Below are positions 17,808 through 27,529 of a DNA stretch of 64,000 nt, in pieces. This DNA is from Eubacterium sp. 14-2. Lineage in GTDB: Bacteria > Bacillota > Clostridia > Lachnospirales > Lachnospiraceae. The stretch is taken from the NCBI RefSeq assembly GCF_000403845.2, contig NZ_KE159567.1, positions 1,248,911 through 1,312,910 of the forward strand, in the 5' to 3' direction. The notes below the pieces were generated by a model that was not told the DNA's origin, made no database searches, and was given only the letters and a program-made list of their open reading frames with translations. Numbering within the stretch: position 1 is the stretch's first letter; every line of letters starts with the position of its first letter. The translations under genes and the position numbers were made by a program.

Positions 17808-19355
17808 TTGTTATTATTGGAATTTGTACTTGCGATGCTGCCGATTATCTGGCTGATCGCAGCCATCAGCGGCCTGAAAATGGCCGGACACAGAGCATGT
17901 GTCATTGCACTTTTTATCACAGCAGCTCTGGCAGGCGGATACTGGGGGTTGAGTATCCTGTGCATTTCAACAGCGGCTCTGGAAGGTATTTTGAATGCAT
18001 TGTGGCCTGTCTGCCTGGTGATTGTGGCGGCTCTGTTTACCTACAATCTGACATTGAAAACCGGGGCCATGGAACTTGTTAAGAAAATGCTGGCGGGGGT
18101 TTCCGGAGACAAACGAGTTCTGGCGCTGATTATCGGGTGGGGATTTGGAAATTTCATGGAAGGCATGGCCGGATTTGGAACAGCAGTTGCCATTCCCGCC
18201 TCCATGCTGGCGGCCATCGGGCTTGACCCCATGAGTGCAGTTTTGGGCTGTCTGGTGGTGAATTCCACGCCTACCGCTTTTGGTTCAGTGGGAGTTCCCA
18301 CAGTGACGCTGGCAGCAGTGACAGGTACGGACCTGATTTCACTGGCGGGAAGCATTGTAAACATACAGTTTCTTCTGACTTTTATCTCTCCGTTTCTGAT
18401 GGTCTGCATTTGCGGAAAAGGAATAAAAGCATTAAAGGGCATGATTCCCACCACACTGACCGCAGCAATATCCTTTACAGTACCCTGGTTTCTGACCGCA
18501 CATTTTGTCGGCCCGGAGCTGCCTGACATTATTGGATCTATCTGCTCCATGGGATGTATCATTGCAGCCGCAAAGATTTTTAACAGAGAGCCGGAGGAAG
18601 AATACGCCATTCAGGTTTCTGAAACAGCGGGAGAGAAAGATTCTGTGGGAGTGGCGCAGGGACTGAAGGCCTGGAGTTCCTTTCTTCTGATTTTCCTGTT
18701 CCTGATGGTGACGTCGCCCCTGTGTCCGCCCATACATCATGCCATTGCAGGCGTTAAGAGTACAGTCGCGGTGTATGCGGGAGAAGGAGGAACTGCTCTT
18801 ACCTTCAACTGGATTAATACGCCGGGAGTCATGATATTCCTTGCGGCTGTCATGGGAGGAGCCATACAGGGAGCCGGCCCGAAAGACATGGCGGAGGTTT
18901 TTCTTCATACTCTGAAAAAATACTGGAAAACCATACTGACGATCTGCGCTGTGATGGCTACTGCAAAAATCATGAGTTACAGCGGAATGATTTCTGATAT
19001 AGCGAAGTTTTTAGTGGCTGTAACCGGATCCTTTTATCCGCTGGCAGCGCCGCTGATTGGAGCGCTGGGTGCATTTGTAACAGGCTCCGGAACTTCCACC
19101 TGTGTGTTGTTCGGAGGACTGCAGAGTGAGACAGCGGCAGCCCTTGACCTGAATCCCACCTGGATGGCAGCGGCAAACGTGATGGGCGCCGGCATCGGGA
19201 AGATGATTTGTCCCCAGGGAATTGCCATTGGAGTGGGAGCCATCGGACAGGCAGGATCCGAAAGCAGGATTTTGAGTAAAGTATTTCGATATTTTCTTTT
19301 GTATGCGGTTCTGGCGGGCATGATCTGTTATGCCGGGTCTTTGCTGGGATTTTAA
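17808..19355 (+). CDS. lctP: L-lactate permease
   Basis: 515 residues of the LctP family with about 13 hydrophobic membrane helices. Conserved segments include NFMEGMAGFGTAVAIP near 111, NSTPTAFGSVGVP near 150 and TGSGTSTCVLFG near 425. The start is TTG at 17808 with AGGAGG seven bases upstream; no ATG fits. It imports lactate with a proton or sodium and heads the lactate operon, under the ATTGG...CCAAT operators. Confidence 0.93.
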   Translation: MLLLEFVLAMLPIIWLIAAISGLKMAGHRACVIALFITAALAGGYWGLSILCISTAALEGILNALWPVCLVIVAALFTYNLTLKTGAMELVKKMLAGVSGDKRVLALIIGWGFGNFMEGMAGFGTAVAIPASMLAAIGLDPMSAVLGCLVVNSTPTAFGSVGVPTVTLAAVTGTDLISLAGSIVNIQFLLTFISPFLMVCICGKGIKALKGMIPTTLTAAISFTVPWFLTAHFVGPELPDIIGSICSMGCIIAAAKIFNREPEEEYAIQVSETAGEKDSVGVAQGLKAWSSFLLIFLFLMVTSPLCPPIHHAIAGVKSTVAVYAGEGGTALTFNWINTPGVMIFLAAVMGGAIQGAGPKDMAEVFLHTLKKYWKTILTICAVMATAKIMSYSGMISDIAKFLVAVTGSFYPLAAPLIGALGAFVTGSGTSTCVLFGGLQSETAAALDLNPTWMAAANVMGAGIGKMICPQGIAIGVGAIGQAGSESRILSKVFRYFLLYAVLAGMICYAGSLLGF

Positions 19356-19417
19356 TGAGAAAGTAAACTGGTTTCTGAATACAGCAGGAAAAATAAAATT
19401 TTCAAGGAGGTAACAAC

Positions 19418-20830
19418 ATGTACAATCAACTGACACCTGAAATCGTGGAACAGATGAAAGCAGTCACTGATTATGTCTTCCAGGGAGAAGATATCAATCC
19501 GGATTATGCCAGAGATGAAATGCCCATATATGGGACGCATATGCCGGATGTGGCAGTTCAGCCCCGTTCCACAGAAGAAGTAGCGGGAATTATGAAAATC
19601 TGTTATGAGAACAACATCCCTGTAACACCCAGAGGAGCAGGCACCGGCCTTGCGGGAGGAGCAGTGCCTCTGTACGGAGGGGTACTTATGGATATCTCCA
19701 AAATGAATAAGATTAAATCTTATGATATGGAAAACTTTGTGGTGGAAATTGAAGCAGGGGTGCTTTTGAACGACCTTGCGGAAGACTGTCAGGGAAAAGG
19801 GATGCTGTATCCCCCGGATCCCGGAGAAAAATTCGCATGTGTGGGCGGAAATGTGGCTACCAATGCAGGCGGTATGCGTGCGGTAAAATACGGAGCAACC
19901 CGTGATTATGTGCGGGCCATGACGGTTGTACTTCCCACAGGTGAGATCACCCGCCTGGGAGCCACTGTATCCAAGACATCATCCGGCTATTCTCTGCTGA
20001 ATCTGATGATTGGTTCTGAGGGAACCCTGGGTATTATCACAGAACTGACTTTGAAAATTATACCTGCGCCCAGGGTGGCAGCTTCCCTGATTATCCCCTT
20101 TGAAGATCTGTATTCTGCGCTGGCAACGGTTCCAAAATTTAAAATGGCTCATATGGACCCGCAGGCCATTGAGTTTATGGAGCGGGAAATCGTGCTGGCT
20201 TCCGAGCGATACATTGGAAAATCCGTATTTCCTCAGGAACTGGACGGAACAGAAATCGGCGCGTACCTTCTGGTAACACTGGATGGAAATTCAGAGGAAG
20301 AGGTGGATGCTCTGGTGGAACAGGCAGCGGAGCTGGTACTGGAAGAGGGAGCCATTGACGTACTGGTGGCAGATACTCCCTCAAAAATGAAGGACGCATG
20401 GGCCGCACGTTCTTCTTTCCTGGAAGCAATTATGGAAGAGACGAAGCTGCTGGATGAATGCGACGTGGTAGTCCCGGTAAATAAAATTGCCGATTACCTG
20501 GAATTTGTCAATAAAACAGGGGAAGAATGCGGGCTGACCATTAAATCTTTCGGCCATGCAGGAGACGGAAACCTTCATATTTACCAGTGCTCCAACGATC
20601 TGGAGGAAGAAGAATTTAAGAGCCGTGTGGATAAATTCTTTGACATTATATATAAGGAAGCAACAGACTGCGGCGGGCTTGTTTCCGGCGAACACGGCAT
20701 TGGTTCCGGCAAGGTGAAATATCTTGTAGACTCCGTGGGAGAAACCAATATGGCGATTATGGAAGGAATCAAGCGTGTATTCGATCCGAAGATGATTCTG
20801 AATCCGGGAAAAGTATGTTATAAATTGTAA
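19418..20830 (+). CDS. lctD: FAD-linked lactate dehydrogenase, GlcD/LctD type
   Basis: 470 residues. FAD-binding type 4 domain (RGAGTGLAGGAVP at about 67-79, GEKFACVGGNVATNAGG near 137) and a C-terminal FAD-oxidase domain with FGHAGDGNLH and SGEHGIGSGK. In Acetobacterium woodii an enzyme of this type forms a complex with EtfAB that oxidises lactate with NAD+ while co-oxidising ferredoxin (electron confurcation). The etfB and etfA genes follow immediately here (17 and 13 bp gaps), so the same mechanism is inferred. AAGGAGG precedes the start. Confidence 0.9.
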   Translation: MYNQLTPEIVEQMKAVTDYVFQGEDINPDYARDEMPIYGTHMPDVAVQPRSTEEVAGIMKICYENNIPVTPRGAGTGLAGGAVPLYGGVLMDISKMNKIKSYDMENFVVEIEAGVLLNDLAEDCQGKGMLYPPDPGEKFACVGGNVATNAGGMRAVKYGATRDYVRAMTVVLPTGEITRLGATVSKTSSGYSLLNLMIGSEGTLGIITELTLKIIPAPRVAASLIIPFEDLYSALATVPKFKMAHMDPQAIEFMEREIVLASERYIGKSVFPQELDGTEIGAYLLVTLDGNSEEEVDALVEQAAELVLEEGAIDVLVADTPSKMKDAWAARSSFLEAIMEETKLLDECDVVVPVNKIADYLEFVNKTGEECGLTIKSFGHAGDGNLHIYQCSNDLEEEEFKSRVDKFFDIIYKEATDCGGLVSGEHGIGSGKVKYLVDSVGETNMAIMEGIKRVFDPKMILNPGKVCYKL

Positions 20831-20847
20831 AATGAGGAGGAAGCATT

Positions 20848-21651
20848 ATGAATATTTGTGTTTGCATGAAACAGGTACCTGATACGAACGAAATCAGGGT
20901 AGATCCTGAAACTCACACCCTGATCCGCAAAGGTGTTCCCAGTATTGTGAATCCCTTTGATACCTATGCCCAGGAAGTGGGCGTGAGGCTGAAAGAACAG
21001 ATGGGCGGAAAACTGATTGTGATATCCATGGGGCCGGAACAGGCGAAAGAGGCCATTAAATCCTGTCTTGCAGTGGGGGCAGACGACGGATATCTGATTT
21101 CCAGCAGAAATTTTGGCGGTTCTGACACCCTTGCCACCAGTTACATCCTTTCTGAGGCAATTAAGGCAATAGAAGAAAAAGAAGGACTGAAATTCGATTT
21201 AATCCTCTGCGGAAAACAGGCAACAGATGGAGATACCGCTCAGGTAGGGCCTGAAATTGCGGAACATCTGAATCTGCCTCAGATTACATATGCACTGGAT
21301 ATTCTGGAAAAAGACGGAGAAATCCAGGTAAAACGGGAATATGACGCAGGTTATGACATGATATCCACCAGGCTTCCGGCAGTGGTAACGGTTGTGAAAC
21401 TGCCCTATGAACCCCGTTATCCCACCATCAAAAGCAAAATGGCTGCCAAGAAAAAAGAAATTCAGGTGCTGACGGAAGAAGATATTCCATCCATCAGACT
21501 GGAACTGTGCGGATTAAAGGGCTCTCCCACAAGAGTGAAAAAGACCTATACGCCGGTCAGGGAAAAATCAGGCGTAAAGCTGGCAGGCATGGAAGCGGCA
21601 GATGCGGCAAATGAAGTGGTAAAATTGCTGGAAGAAGCAAAACTTTTATAA
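20848..21651 (+). CDS. etfB: Electron transfer flavoprotein beta subunit
   Basis: 267 residues with typical EtfB features: MNICVCMKQVPDTNEIRVD at the start, CGKQATDGDTAQVGP near 126 and the LPAVVTV strand. With EtfA it carries FAD between dehydrogenases and acceptors. The position between lctD and etfA indicates a lactate-dehydrogenase/Etf complex. Start behind GAGGAGG. Confidence 0.93.
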   Translation: MNICVCMKQVPDTNEIRVDPETHTLIRKGVPSIVNPFDTYAQEVGVRLKEQMGGKLIVISMGPEQAKEAIKSCLAVGADDGYLISSRNFGGSDTLATSYILSEAIKAIEEKEGLKFDLILCGKQATDGDTAQVGPEIAEHLNLPQITYALDILEKDGEIQVKREYDAGYDMISTRLPAVVTVVKLPYEPRYPTIKSKMAAKKKEIQVLTEEDIPSIRLELCGLKGSPTRVKKTYTPVREKSGVKLAGMEAADAANEVVKLLEEAKLL

Positions 21652-21664
21652 GGAGGGGCCGGAT

Positions 21665-22672
21665 ATGAGCAATCTGAATGATTATAAAAATATATGGGTG
21701 TTCATCGAGACAGAATGCGGAAAAGCAAAAAATGTGGGATATGAACTTTTGAATGTGGCAAAACCGCTGGCAGACCAGAAAGGATGCCCGCTGGTGGCGG
21801 TAGTCATTGGCAAAGATATTGAAGGCGTGGCAAAAGACGCCATCTGCTATGGCGCAGATTCTGCCATTATCGTAGACGGGCCGGAATATGAATATTACAC
21901 CACAGATGCCTTTACAAAGGCAATGGTTACTCTGGTGGAAAAATATAAACCGGAAACACTGATGATTGGCGCCACCAACAATGGCCGGGATATGGGGCCT
22001 AGGGTATCCTGCCGCCTGCAGACAGGTCTGACTGCAGACTGTACCGGTATTGACGTTGATGAAGAAACCGGAAATATAGCTTGGACACGTCCCACATTCG
22101 GAGGTAATCTGATGGCGACGATTATGTGTCCGGAGCACCGTCCTCAGATGGGAACGGTAAGGCCCGGCGTGTTTAAAAAGGGCGCTTATGAGGAAGGGCG
22201 TACCGGTGAAATTGTAAAGGAAGAGATTCATGTGGCTCCGGAAGAAATCCGTACTACTCTGGTAGAGCGTGTCAGCGAGATTGCAGAAGCTGTCAATCTG
22301 GAGGAAGCTGAGATTATCGTATCCGGCGGCCGGGGCGTGGGTTCCGCAGAGAATTTCAGGCTGCTGGAGGAGCTGGCGGCAGAGCTGGGGGCAACCCTTG
22401 GGTGCAGCAGAGCGGTGGTAGACGCAGGCTGGATGCCGCATGCACACCAGGTAGGACAGTCTGGTAAGACGGTGGCTCCCAAACTCTATTTTGCAGTGGG
22501 CATTTCCGGGGCAATCCAGCATCTGGCAGGAATTTCCGGTTCCGACACTGTAATTGCAGTAAACAAAGATGAAGACGCACCGATTTTTGATGTGGCAGAT
22601 TATGGAATTGTTGGAAATCTGAATGAAGTTGTGCCGGCCCTGACTGCGGCATTTAAAGCACGGAAAGCATAA
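21665..22672 (+). CDS. etfA: Electron transfer flavoprotein alpha subunit
   Basis: 335 residues. The C-terminal FAD domain shows SGGRGVG near 222, [30 protein letters not shown] and the closing [16 protein letters not shown]. The N-terminal segment resembles bifurcating-type EtfA proteins that begin directly with the core fold rather than an added ferredoxin domain. It is 13 bp after etfB. It may serve both the lactate dehydrogenase and the downstream acyl-CoA dehydrogenase. Confidence 0.92.
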   Translation: MSNLNDYKNIWVFIETECGKAKNVGYELLNVAKPLADQKGCPLVAVVIGKDIEGVAKDAICYGADSAIIVDGPEYEYYTTDAFTKAMVTLVEKYKPETLMIGATNNGRDMGPRVSCRLQTGLTADCTGIDVDEETGNIAWTRPTFGGNLMATIMCPEHRPQMGTVRPGVFKKGAYEEGRTGEIVKEEIHVAPEEIRTTLVERVSEIAEAVNLEEAEIIVSGGRGVGSAENFRLLEELAAELGATLGCSRAVVDAGWMPHAHQVGQSGKTVAPKLYFAVGISGAIQHLAGISGSDTVIAVNKDEDAPIFDVADYGIVGNLNEVVPALTAAFKARKA

Positions 22673-22743
22673 ATTACGGAACATACAAACAATGTTTTGT
22701 GCACACGAAGCAGAAGAAATCAGAAAAATGTGGAGGATAAGTT

Positions 22744-23886
22744 ATGGATTTTAAAAGTGATGAATTACACCAGGATATTCTGGATATGGTACATGAGTTT
22801 GCAGTAAATGAAGTAAAGCCTCTGGCGGCAGAAATTGATAAAACAGAAGAATTTCCCATGGAAAATGTAAAGAAAATGGCGGAGATGGGGCTTCTGGGCA
22901 TTCCTTTTCCGGAAGAGTACGGCGGAGCAGGCATGGACACCCTGGCCTATATCCAGACCGTGGAAGAACTGAGCAAATACTGCGGCACCACGGGAGTTAT
23001 CGTGTCTGCTCATACTTCGCTCTGCTGTACCCCCATTTATCAGTTCGGAACCGAGGAGCAGAAGCAGAAATATCTGCCGAAATTATGTTCCGGTGAATGG
23101 ATTGGCGCATTCGCACTGACAGAAGCAAACGCAGGAACAGACGCTTCCGGACAGAAAACGGTTGCTGTGGACAAAGGCGACCACTGGGTGCTGAACGGCT
23201 CTAAGATTTTCATTACAAATGCAGGAGTGGCGGATGTGTTTTTTGTGCTGGCCATGACAGACAAATCCCAGGGCACCAAAGGAATTTCCGCATTTATCGT
23301 TGAAAAGGGATTTCCGGGATTTTCCATTGGAAAACTGGAAGACAAAATGGGGATCCGCGCGTCTTCCACCTGCGAACTGATTTTCGAGGACTGTATTGTT
23401 CCAAAGGAAAATCTGGTGGGAGAACCGGGCAAAGGCTTTAAATATGCCATGATGACTCTGGACGGCGGACGTGTGGGCATTGCGGCTCAGGCTCTTGGTA
23501 TTGCAGAAGGCGCCATTGAAGAAACTGTAAAATATGTGCAGGAACGTACACAGTTTGGCCGGCGTATTTCCCAGTTCCAGAATACCCAGTTTGAGCTGGC
23601 ACAGATGCAGGCAAACACCGAAGCAGCAAAACTTCTTGTATATCAGGCGGCATGTGCCAAAGATGACCATGAGCCGTTTTCTCATAAGGCAGCTATGGCA
23701 AAACTGGTGGCTTCCAGAAATGCTTCTGATGTAACGCGCCGCTGTCTGCAGCTTTACGGTGGATATGGATATACAAAAGATTATCCCATTGAGCGTATGA
23801 TGCGTGACGCAAAAATTACAGAGATTTACGAAGGTACATCCGAAGTGCAGATGATGGTAATTGCCGGATGGATGGGCGTAAAATAG
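22744..23886 (+). CDS. Short-chain acyl-CoA dehydrogenase
   Basis: 380 residues, the normal length for butyryl-CoA dehydrogenase. Family signatures are ALTEANAGTD near 123, FITNAG near 158, the C-terminal QLYGGYGYTKDYPIERMMRDAKI and the catalytic glutamate in IYEGTSE near 366. It reduces a short enoyl-CoA or oxidises the acyl-CoA using Etf-borne electrons. It lies inside the lactate operon between etfA and larA, 71 bp after etfA. Crotonyl-CoA or acryloyl-CoA are possible substrates; sequence alone does not decide. Confidence 0.9.
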   Translation: MDFKSDELHQDILDMVHEFAVNEVKPLAAEIDKTEEFPMENVKKMAEMGLLGIPFPEEYGGAGMDTLAYIQTVEELSKYCGTTGVIVSAHTSLCCTPIYQFGTEEQKQKYLPKLCSGEWIGAFALTEANAGTDASGQKTVAVDKGDHWVLNGSKIFITNAGVADVFFVLAMTDKSQGTKGISAFIVEKGFPGFSIGKLEDKMGIRASSTCELIFEDCIVPKENLVGEPGKGFKYAMMTLDGGRVGIAAQALGIAEGAIEETVKYVQERTQFGRRISQFQNTQFELAQMQANTEAAKLLVYQAACAKDDHEPFSHKAAMAKLVASRNASDVTRRCLQLYGGYGYTKDYPIERMMRDAKITEIYEGTSEVQMMVIAGWMGVK

Positions 23887-23897
23887 AGGTGAATTTT

Positions 23898-25178
23898 ATG
23901 GATATGAGACTTCCATTTTCCAGAGAAGGTATGATGCTTCATCTGGATGATAACCTGGATTATGAGATTCTGGAATCCTCCATTGAATCCATGCCAGAGA
24001 CAGATAAAACAGAGGATGAAATTGTTCTGGACGCCATGGCTCATCCCATCGGTTCTCCGAAGCTCTCCGAGCTTTCCAGAGGAAAGCAGAAGGCAGTCAT
24101 CATCTGTTCTGACCATACCAGGCCGGTGCCGAGCAGACATATCATACCCTTTATGCTGAAGGAAATCAGAGAAGGGAACCCTCAGGCGGACATTACCTTA
24201 CTGATTGCAACAGGGTTCCACCGGGCTACCACCAGGGAAGAACTGGTGGGCAAGTTTGGGGAAGAAATTGTGGACCAGGAGAAAATTGTCATTCATGACA
24301 GTCAGAACATGGACGATATGGTAAATCTGGGCACGCTTCCGTCCGGTGCACCTCTGCTGATTAATAAAATAGCGGCAGAAGCCGATCTGCTGGTGAGCGA
24401 AGGCTTTATTGAAACACACTTTTTTGCAGGATTTTCCGGCGGGCGCAAAAGCGTTCTGCCCGGTGTATCCAGTGCGGTTACAGTTCTTGGAAACCACTGT
24501 TCCGCATTTATAGATTCTCCGTACAGCCGCACAGGCGTACTGGAAAATAATCCTGTTCACAGGGATATGATTGCTGCCAGCAGGATGGCAGACCAGAAGT
24601 ACATTGTCAACGTCATTATTGACGCAGACAAAAATATTGTACATGCGGTGGCCGGTGATGCAATTGAGGCACATGCAGCCGGCTGCCGGTTCCTCCGTCA
24701 GTATTGTCAGGTAACCCCTGAAAAGGCCGCAGATATTGCCATTTCCACAAACGGCGGTTATCCTCTGGACCAGAATATGTATCAGTCTGTAAAAGGAATG
24801 ACAGCCGCAGAGGCAGCTTCCGGAGAAGACGGCATTATCATCATGGTATCCAGCTGCGGAGACGGTCATGGGGGCGAAGGATTTTATCAGGCATTGAAAA
24901 ACTGTGAAAGTCCTGGAAGCCTGATGGAAGAAATTCTGAAAGTTCCGCAGGATCAGACAAAACCGGATCAGTGGGAATATCAGATTCAGAGCCGGATTTT
25001 AATGCGTCACAGAGTGATTTATGTGATGTGTGAACAATACCGGGCCATGGCAGAGGAAATGGGCTTTGAGACAGCTGCTGATGTGAATGAGGCGCTGGCA
25101 AAGGCCCTGGAAGAAAAAGGGAAAGACGCCCATATTACAGTGATTCCGGATGGAGTATCTGTAATGGTTCATATGTAA
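23898..25178 (+). CDS. larA: Nickel-dependent lactate racemase family protein
   Basis: 426 residues from the ATG at 23898. His108, His174, Lys184 and His200 all fall at the positions used in Lactiplantibacillus plantarum LarA to hold the nickel-pincer cofactor and catalyse hydride transfer, and DHTRP at 72-76 is also conserved. It interconverts D- and L-lactate, so both isomers imported by LctP can feed one dehydrogenase. The cofactor-synthesis genes larB, larC and larE are not nearby and would be needed elsewhere. It is the last gene of the operon; a terminator follows 70 bp on. Confidence 0.9.
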   Translation: MDMRLPFSREGMMLHLDDNLDYEILESSIESMPETDKTEDEIVLDAMAHPIGSPKLSELSRGKQKAVIICSDHTRPVPSRHIIPFMLKEIREGNPQADITLLIATGFHRATTREELVGKFGEEIVDQEKIVIHDSQNMDDMVNLGTLPSGAPLLINKIAAEADLLVSEGFIETHFFAGFSGGRKSVLPGVSSAVTVLGNHCSAFIDSPYSRTGVLENNPVHRDMIAASRMADQKYIVNVIIDADKNIVHAVAGDAIEAHAAGCRFLRQYCQVTPEKAADIAISTNGGYPLDQNMYQSVKGMTAAEAASGEDGIIIMVSSCGDGHGGEGFYQALKNCESPGSLMEEILKVPQDQTKPDQWEYQIQSRILMRHRVIYVMCEQYRAMAEEMGFETAADVNEALAKALEEKGKDAHITVIPDGVSVMVHM

Positions 25179-25248
25179 CGTGTCAGAGGTGATAATTTGC
25201 CGGAAGGCAGATTATCTGTACTTATACATACAACATATTTCACTTTGG

Positions 25249-25291
25249 ACCCGGCAGGTCGGCAACAGGCCAACCTGCCGGGTTCTTTTTC
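25249..25291 (+). terminator. Terminator of the lactate operon
   Basis: ACCCGGCAGGTCGGC (25249-25263) pairs with GCCAACCTGCCGGGT (25269-25283) with one G-U pair, followed by CTTTTTC. The T-run leads directly into a hairpin repeat. Confidence 0.88.
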
Positions 25292-25429
25292 TTCTATAGG
25301 AAATTCCTCTGGATTTCCTATAGAAGAAAAAAACAATGATGCGCAGTTCGCGGGATTGATGTTTATTGCTGCGCAATCCGCTCGCGCGCGGAGAATGCGC
25401 ATAGCGCATTCTTTTTTATCTTACAGGAC
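25290..25429. repeat. Dispersed hairpin repeat, copy 3
   Basis: CTTCTATAGGAAATTCC returns as GGATTTCCTATAGAAG (25291-25326). A divergent GC-rich body follows and the element ends with the hairpin GAATGCGCATAGCGCATTC plus TTTTTT. A half arm (TCTTACAGGA) follows at 25419. It fills most of the 349-bp gap between larA and the amidase gene; no gene is seen there. Confidence 0.7.
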
Positions 25430-25527
25430 GCCGGAATCTCTGTGAAGAAATTCTGTCTGAGGGGTCTTCCAAAGCCCGGACAGGAATAAACTGGTAAAGG
25501 AGGAATGAATAGAGGAGGAATGCAGGC

Positions 25528-26571
25528 ATGACCATTAACAGAGATTATGTATCCACGCAAAATACATATGAAAATGAAAATCGTCCAAAATATATTGTGA
25601 TTCATGAAACGGACAACTATGCGAAAGGAGCAGATGCCCGCCGCCATGCTTCAGCGCAGGCCGCCGGACATTTAAGCACGTCCGTGCATTATTATGCGGG
25701 TTCAGACGGTGTCTGTCAGGCTGCAGAACATAAGGACGGTACATTTTCCATAGGAGTGGAATACAATGCTTCTCATGCGGTGAAGGATGCAGATAACAGA
25801 AATACCATCAATATTGAAATCTGTGTAAACAGCGACGGAGATTATGGGAAAGCCCGTGAAAACGCCATTGCACTGGTCAGAGAGCTGCTGAGGGACACGG
25901 ATATTCCGGTGGAGAGAGTCATCCGTCATTTTGACGCCAGAGGAAAATACTGTCCCAGAAAGATGATGGACAGTCCCGGACTGTGGACAGATTTTCAGAA
26001 TCAGATCGGACGGAAAGAACCGGAGGATGATTCCGGGACGTCCCAGGGGGAACATGAGCCGGCAGAAATATGGTATCGGGTGGGTTCCGGCTGGAAGAAC
26101 GGTATCTGCCAGAATCAGACGGGCGCTTACCACAACAGAGAATTTGCCGTTGCAGACTGCAGGCCGGGCCAGTATGTTTATGATGAAGAAGGGAACATAG
26201 TCTATTCCGGCGATGACCGGAACGGACAGGATTTTACCTATACCCAGAAGCAGTTTATTCGGGATGTGCAGAAAACCACCGGTTCTGTACCAGATGGTAT
26301 TGCCGGGGACGAGACCATTGGCAATACCCTGACGGTTTCCAGAAGCGATAATAAATATCATCCGGTGGTGACTTCTCTGGAACGGAGGATGAAGGCTCTG
26401 AATTATTACAGAGGAGCCATTGAGGAGGACAGCGGAGAACGTCCTCATTTTGGAAAAGGAATGGAAGAAGCCGTGAATTCTTATCAGAAAAAAGTTCTGG
26501 GTTATAAAAATCCGGATGGAGAGATTACCGGTAAGAAAAAGACCTGGGAATCTCTTTTGGGAATGCTGTAG
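25528..26571 (+). CDS. N-acetylmuramoyl-L-alanine amidase (amidase_2) with C-terminal binding region
   Basis: 347 residues. The amidase_2 zinc ligands appear as His in VIHETDN (about 30), His in IRHFDA (about 132) and Cys in KYCPR (about 140). It cleaves the amide between muramic acid and the stem peptide. The C-terminal half includes a region similar to peptidoglycan-binding modules (about 245-345). There is no signal peptide, which is more typical of endolysins or sporulation lysins such as CwlA than of secreted autolysins. No holin or phage gene is adjacent. AGGAGG precedes the start. Confidence 0.85.
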   Translation: MTINRDYVSTQNTYENENRPKYIVIHETDNYAKGADARRHASAQAAGHLSTSVHYYAGSDGVCQAAEHKDGTFSIGVEYNASHAVKDADNRNTINIEICVNSDGDYGKARENAIALVRELLRDTDIPVERVIRHFDARGKYCPRKMMDSPGLWTDFQNQIGRKEPEDDSGTSQGEHEPAEIWYRVGSGWKNGICQNQTGAYHNREFAVADCRPGQYVYDEEGNIVYSGDDRNGQDFTYTQKQFIRDVQKTTGSVPDGIAGDETIGNTLTVSRSDNKYHPVVTSLERRMKALNYYRGAIEEDSGERPHFGKGMEEAVNSYQKKVLGYKNPDGEITGKKKTWESLLGML

Positions 26572-26603
26572 CAGATTTTAACAGAATGTACCATAAAAAG
26601 CAC

Positions 26604-26650
26604 AAAGTATACCGGAAAGTATACCGAAAATAATTTTTATGTCGTATAAT
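26604..26650 (+). promoter_or_regulatory. Direct repeats and -10 element before the LytTR gene
   Basis: AAAGTATACCG occurs twice (26604-26614 and 26616-26626) with a 12-bp period, and TATAAT lies at 26645-26650. Paired direct repeats just upstream of a core promoter are typical of LytTR-regulator binding, so autoregulation is possible. Confidence 0.45.
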
Positions 26651-26694
26651 GTAACATAATCTTACTGATAAAAAATAGGAAAGGGGTACAGTCT

Positions 26695-27435
26695 GTGTAT
26701 CTGATAGCGCTCTGTGATGATGAGACAGAAGAATTAAATAAGACAGAACAGATGTTGAACAGTTATAAAAGGGAGCATCCGGAAATAAATTTCAAAACAG
26801 AGCATTTTGGAAGTGCAGATGAACTGCTCCATATGGTTCGGAATGAGAATTATGTTCCGGATCTGATGCTGATGGACATTTATATGCCCGAAAAACCGGG
26901 AATTGAAGCAGCAAAAGAACTGCGCGATATGGGAAACGGAAGCAGAATTGTGTTTCTTACCACCTCCAGGGAACATGCCCTTGAAGCATTTGGTGTGAAT
27001 GCGGCACAGTATCTGGTGAAACCTGTCACAGAGGAGATATTGTTTCCGATTCTGGACAGGATTTTCGGGGAAGTGGAGGAAGACCGCAGGAAATATCTGA
27101 TTCTGCGGATTGATGGAAAAATGCAGCGTGTGGCTTTAAATAATATTGTCTACTTTGAGGCCCAGCGGAAGAATCAGTGTCTGCAGTTTGCGGACGGCAG
27201 CAGCTGCCTGCTGCATATGACCCTGACAGAGATTTATGATATGCTTTCCGGATATCAGGAATTTGTAAGGGTGGGAGTTGCCTATATTATGAATCTGGAG
27301 CATGTGGACAGTATGAATGCTCAGGAAATTTTTCTGAGCATCGGAAAGAATATTCACCTGCCGCGAGGGGCATACAAAACGTTAAAAGAGCAGTATTTTC
27401 GCTATTATTGTGAGGGGAAAACGGAAATTTGCTGA
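26695..27435 (+). CDS. LytTR-family response regulator
   Basis: 246 residues from a GTG start at 26695. The N-terminal receiver domain has the acidic pocket CDDE (7-10) and the phospho-acceptor Asp61 in LMLMDIYMP. The C-terminal LytTR DNA-binding domain (about 135-240) includes NNIVYFEAQRKNQCLQF. Relatives (AgrA, VirR, LytR) regulate peptide-pheromone, bacteriocin or cell-wall functions. No sensor kinase is adjacent, so it is an orphan here; the preceding cell-wall amidase gene could be a target. A terminator follows. Confidence 0.9.
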   Translation: MYLIALCDDETEELNKTEQMLNSYKREHPEINFKTEHFGSADELLHMVRNENYVPDLMLMDIYMPEKPGIEAAKELRDMGNGSRIVFLTTSREHALEAFGVNAAQYLVKPVTEEILFPILDRIFGEVEEDRRKYLILRIDGKMQRVALNNIVYFEAQRKNQCLQFADGSSCLLHMTLTEIYDMLSGYQEFVRVGVAYIMNLEHVDSMNAQEIFLSIGKNIHLPRGAYKTLKEQYFRYYCEGKTEIC

Positions 27436-27492
27436 ATGGCAGGCCATCAGCAGCCAGAACGGCAGATTAAAGTACAGAAAGAAAACAGCAGC

Positions 27493-27529
27493 GGCACAGG
27501 AAGATCCGAAAGGCTTCCTGTGCCCTTTT
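27493..27529 (+). terminator. Terminator of the LytTR gene
   Basis: GGCACAGGAAG (27493-27503) pairs with CTTCCTGTGCC (27514-27524), followed by CTTTTG. Confidence 0.8.
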
